DNA of 64,000 nt. It comes from a virus. This document shows positions 63,387 to 64,000 of the stretch, piece after piece. Under the pieces are notes generated by a model. It was not told where the DNA came from. It saw only the letters and a list, made by a program, of their open reading frames with translations, and made no database searches. The stretch is from IMG/VR virus record IMGVR_UViG_3300006871_000008, positions 1 to 64,000 of that record, one strand, 5' to 3'. Both the position numbers and the translations under genes were made by a program. Within the stretch, counting starts at the first letter, position 1, and each line of letters opens with the position of its first letter.

Positions 63387-64000
63387 TAGTTCACCTGTAC
63401 CCCGACAGTTTGTTGTAAGTTCAACCCAGAGCTATTGACAGGCAAACCCCCAACGGTCTTAACAACCGTGTGGCTGCCAGAAAGGCCAAGGGAGTCTAAG
63501 AGTGTTTGCGGAAATTCACCTGCGGAGTTTGTGCTGACCGCAGCCGCCAACGGGAGGCTCTGAGTAACAAGAATGTCTTTGATTTCGTAGGCGGGCATCC
63601 CTGGCAGGTTCTTGACTGACACGATCCAACCGGCATCGGATTCAATCTTCTGCGCTGTCACCACGTCCCATCGTGAGCCTTGAAACACCAGATAATCTTC
63701 TGGCCGAATCTCGAATCCGCGAGGCAAATCGCGGGCGTCAATAAGCACGTCACGTTTAGCAGCGTCAAAGCCTGCCCCATAGACGAACTCTTTGTCGGCA
63801 GAGATAATGGAGATAGTCTTGACCTGATCGCGCGTGATATTGTATGGAAGGATTGGCGCTCGATGCACCGGATGCACTTCCTTCACAACAGTCTTATCAC
63901 CTGTTAGATGGTCAGTCTCACTGGACACCACTCGGTAAACGTCGATCCGGTCGCCGTACTGGCGCTTCAAGGCGTAGATATTGCGCCGGACGAATCGTTT
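63386..64000 (-). CDS. Partial connector or neck-region protein
   Basis: The frame stays open through KRFVRRNIYALKRQYGDRIDVYRVVSSETDHLTGDKTVVKEV to the right edge, so the true start lies beyond 64000. The NIYALKRQYGDRIDVYR opening followed by a beta-rich domain (VYGAGFDAAKRDVLIDARDL, RWDVVTAQKIESDAGWIVSV) resembles small head-closure or neck proteins that precede tail genes. Identity is tentative. Confidence 0.55.
   Translation of the reverse strand, partial: KRFVRRNIYALKRQYGDRIDVYRVVSSETDHLTGDKTVVKEVHPVHRAPILPYNITRDQVKTISIISADKEFVYGAGFDAAKRDVLIDARDLPRGFEIRPEDYLVFQGSRWDVVTAQKIESDAGWIVSVKNLPGMPAYEIKDILVTQSLPLAAAVSTNSAGEFPQTLLDSLGLSGSHTVVKTVGGLPVNSSGLNLQQTVGVQVN

Noticed and set aside
1-64000. 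Integrase, excisionase or attachment site
   Set aside because: No tyrosine or serine recombinase motif was seen in any convincing gene, and the tRNA genes do not show a duplicated 3' end, so a temperate lifestyle cannot be supported from this window.
1-64000. Insertion sequences or transposons
   Set aside because: No transposase motifs, and no terminal inverted repeats flanking a plausible gene.

Overview
The window is a 64 kb piece of a tailed double-stranded DNA phage (siphovirus-like). The evidence is a tail module with tape measure protein, frameshifting tail assembly chaperone, two tail tube paralogues and tail-tip or fibre genes, plus a phage replication set: family A DNA polymerase, primase-helicase, SNF2 helicase, ATP-dependent DNA ligase, exonucleases, deoxynucleotide kinase and sigma factor. 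No plasmid or chromosomal housekeeping operon is visible. The host cannot be named from sequence alone. It must read sigma70-type promoters (TTGACA, 16 to 17 bp, TATAAT) and has a moderately GC-rich genome. All three stop codons are used normally.

Layout. Positions 1-41362 are a densely packed leftward block of about 87 genes, most overlapping by 4-30 nt. It starts (at its right end) with replication, repair and regulatory genes (about 24-41 kb). These are followed by an accessory region (about 1-24 kb) rich in small unknown proteins, zinc-ribbon proteins, small membrane proteins and unusual enzymes: an amidoligase with a class II glutamine amidotransferase, a gamma-glutamylcyclotransferase-like protein, two pyrimidine-dimer-glycosylase-like proteins, a DNA methyltransferase, an NDP kinase, an exported trypsin-like protease and an IscU/NifU-like scaffold. 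tRNA-Gly(UCC) and tRNA-Ile(GAU) lie in this block, with a third degenerate tRNA-like element. Positions 41363-41730 are the main intergenic region, AT-rich with inverted repeats, between divergent transcription units. Positions 41731-46905 form a short rightward operon: an upstream ORF, primase-helicase, dNMP kinase, an unknown protein, a Nudix hydrolase and a DEDDh exonuclease. From 46862 to the right edge, genes run leftward again: ClpP-like protease, tail-tip and fibre proteins, tape measure, chaperone, tail tubes and connector-region proteins. The packaging and capsid genes must lie beyond the right edge.

Regulation. The most striking pattern is a promoter with a 16-bp spacer whose -10 box sits exactly 6 nt upstream of an ATG in 14 places (6-9 nt in 16). 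The transcript should therefore begin at or within a base or two of the start codon, giving leaderless mRNAs. Several promoters are embedded in the 3' ends of the preceding genes, and one has its -35 box inside a terminator hairpin. The late tail genes show no such promoters; a phage sigma factor at 29 kb could serve late transcription, but this is inference.

How the genes work together. The replication genes supply the phage replisome and precursor metabolism (dNMP kinase, NDP kinase, Nudix). Repair and nuclease genes process DNA and host RNA. The amidoligase, amidotransferase and cyclotransferase suggest a gamma-glutamyl or amide-forming modification of unknown target. The right-hand block builds the tail.
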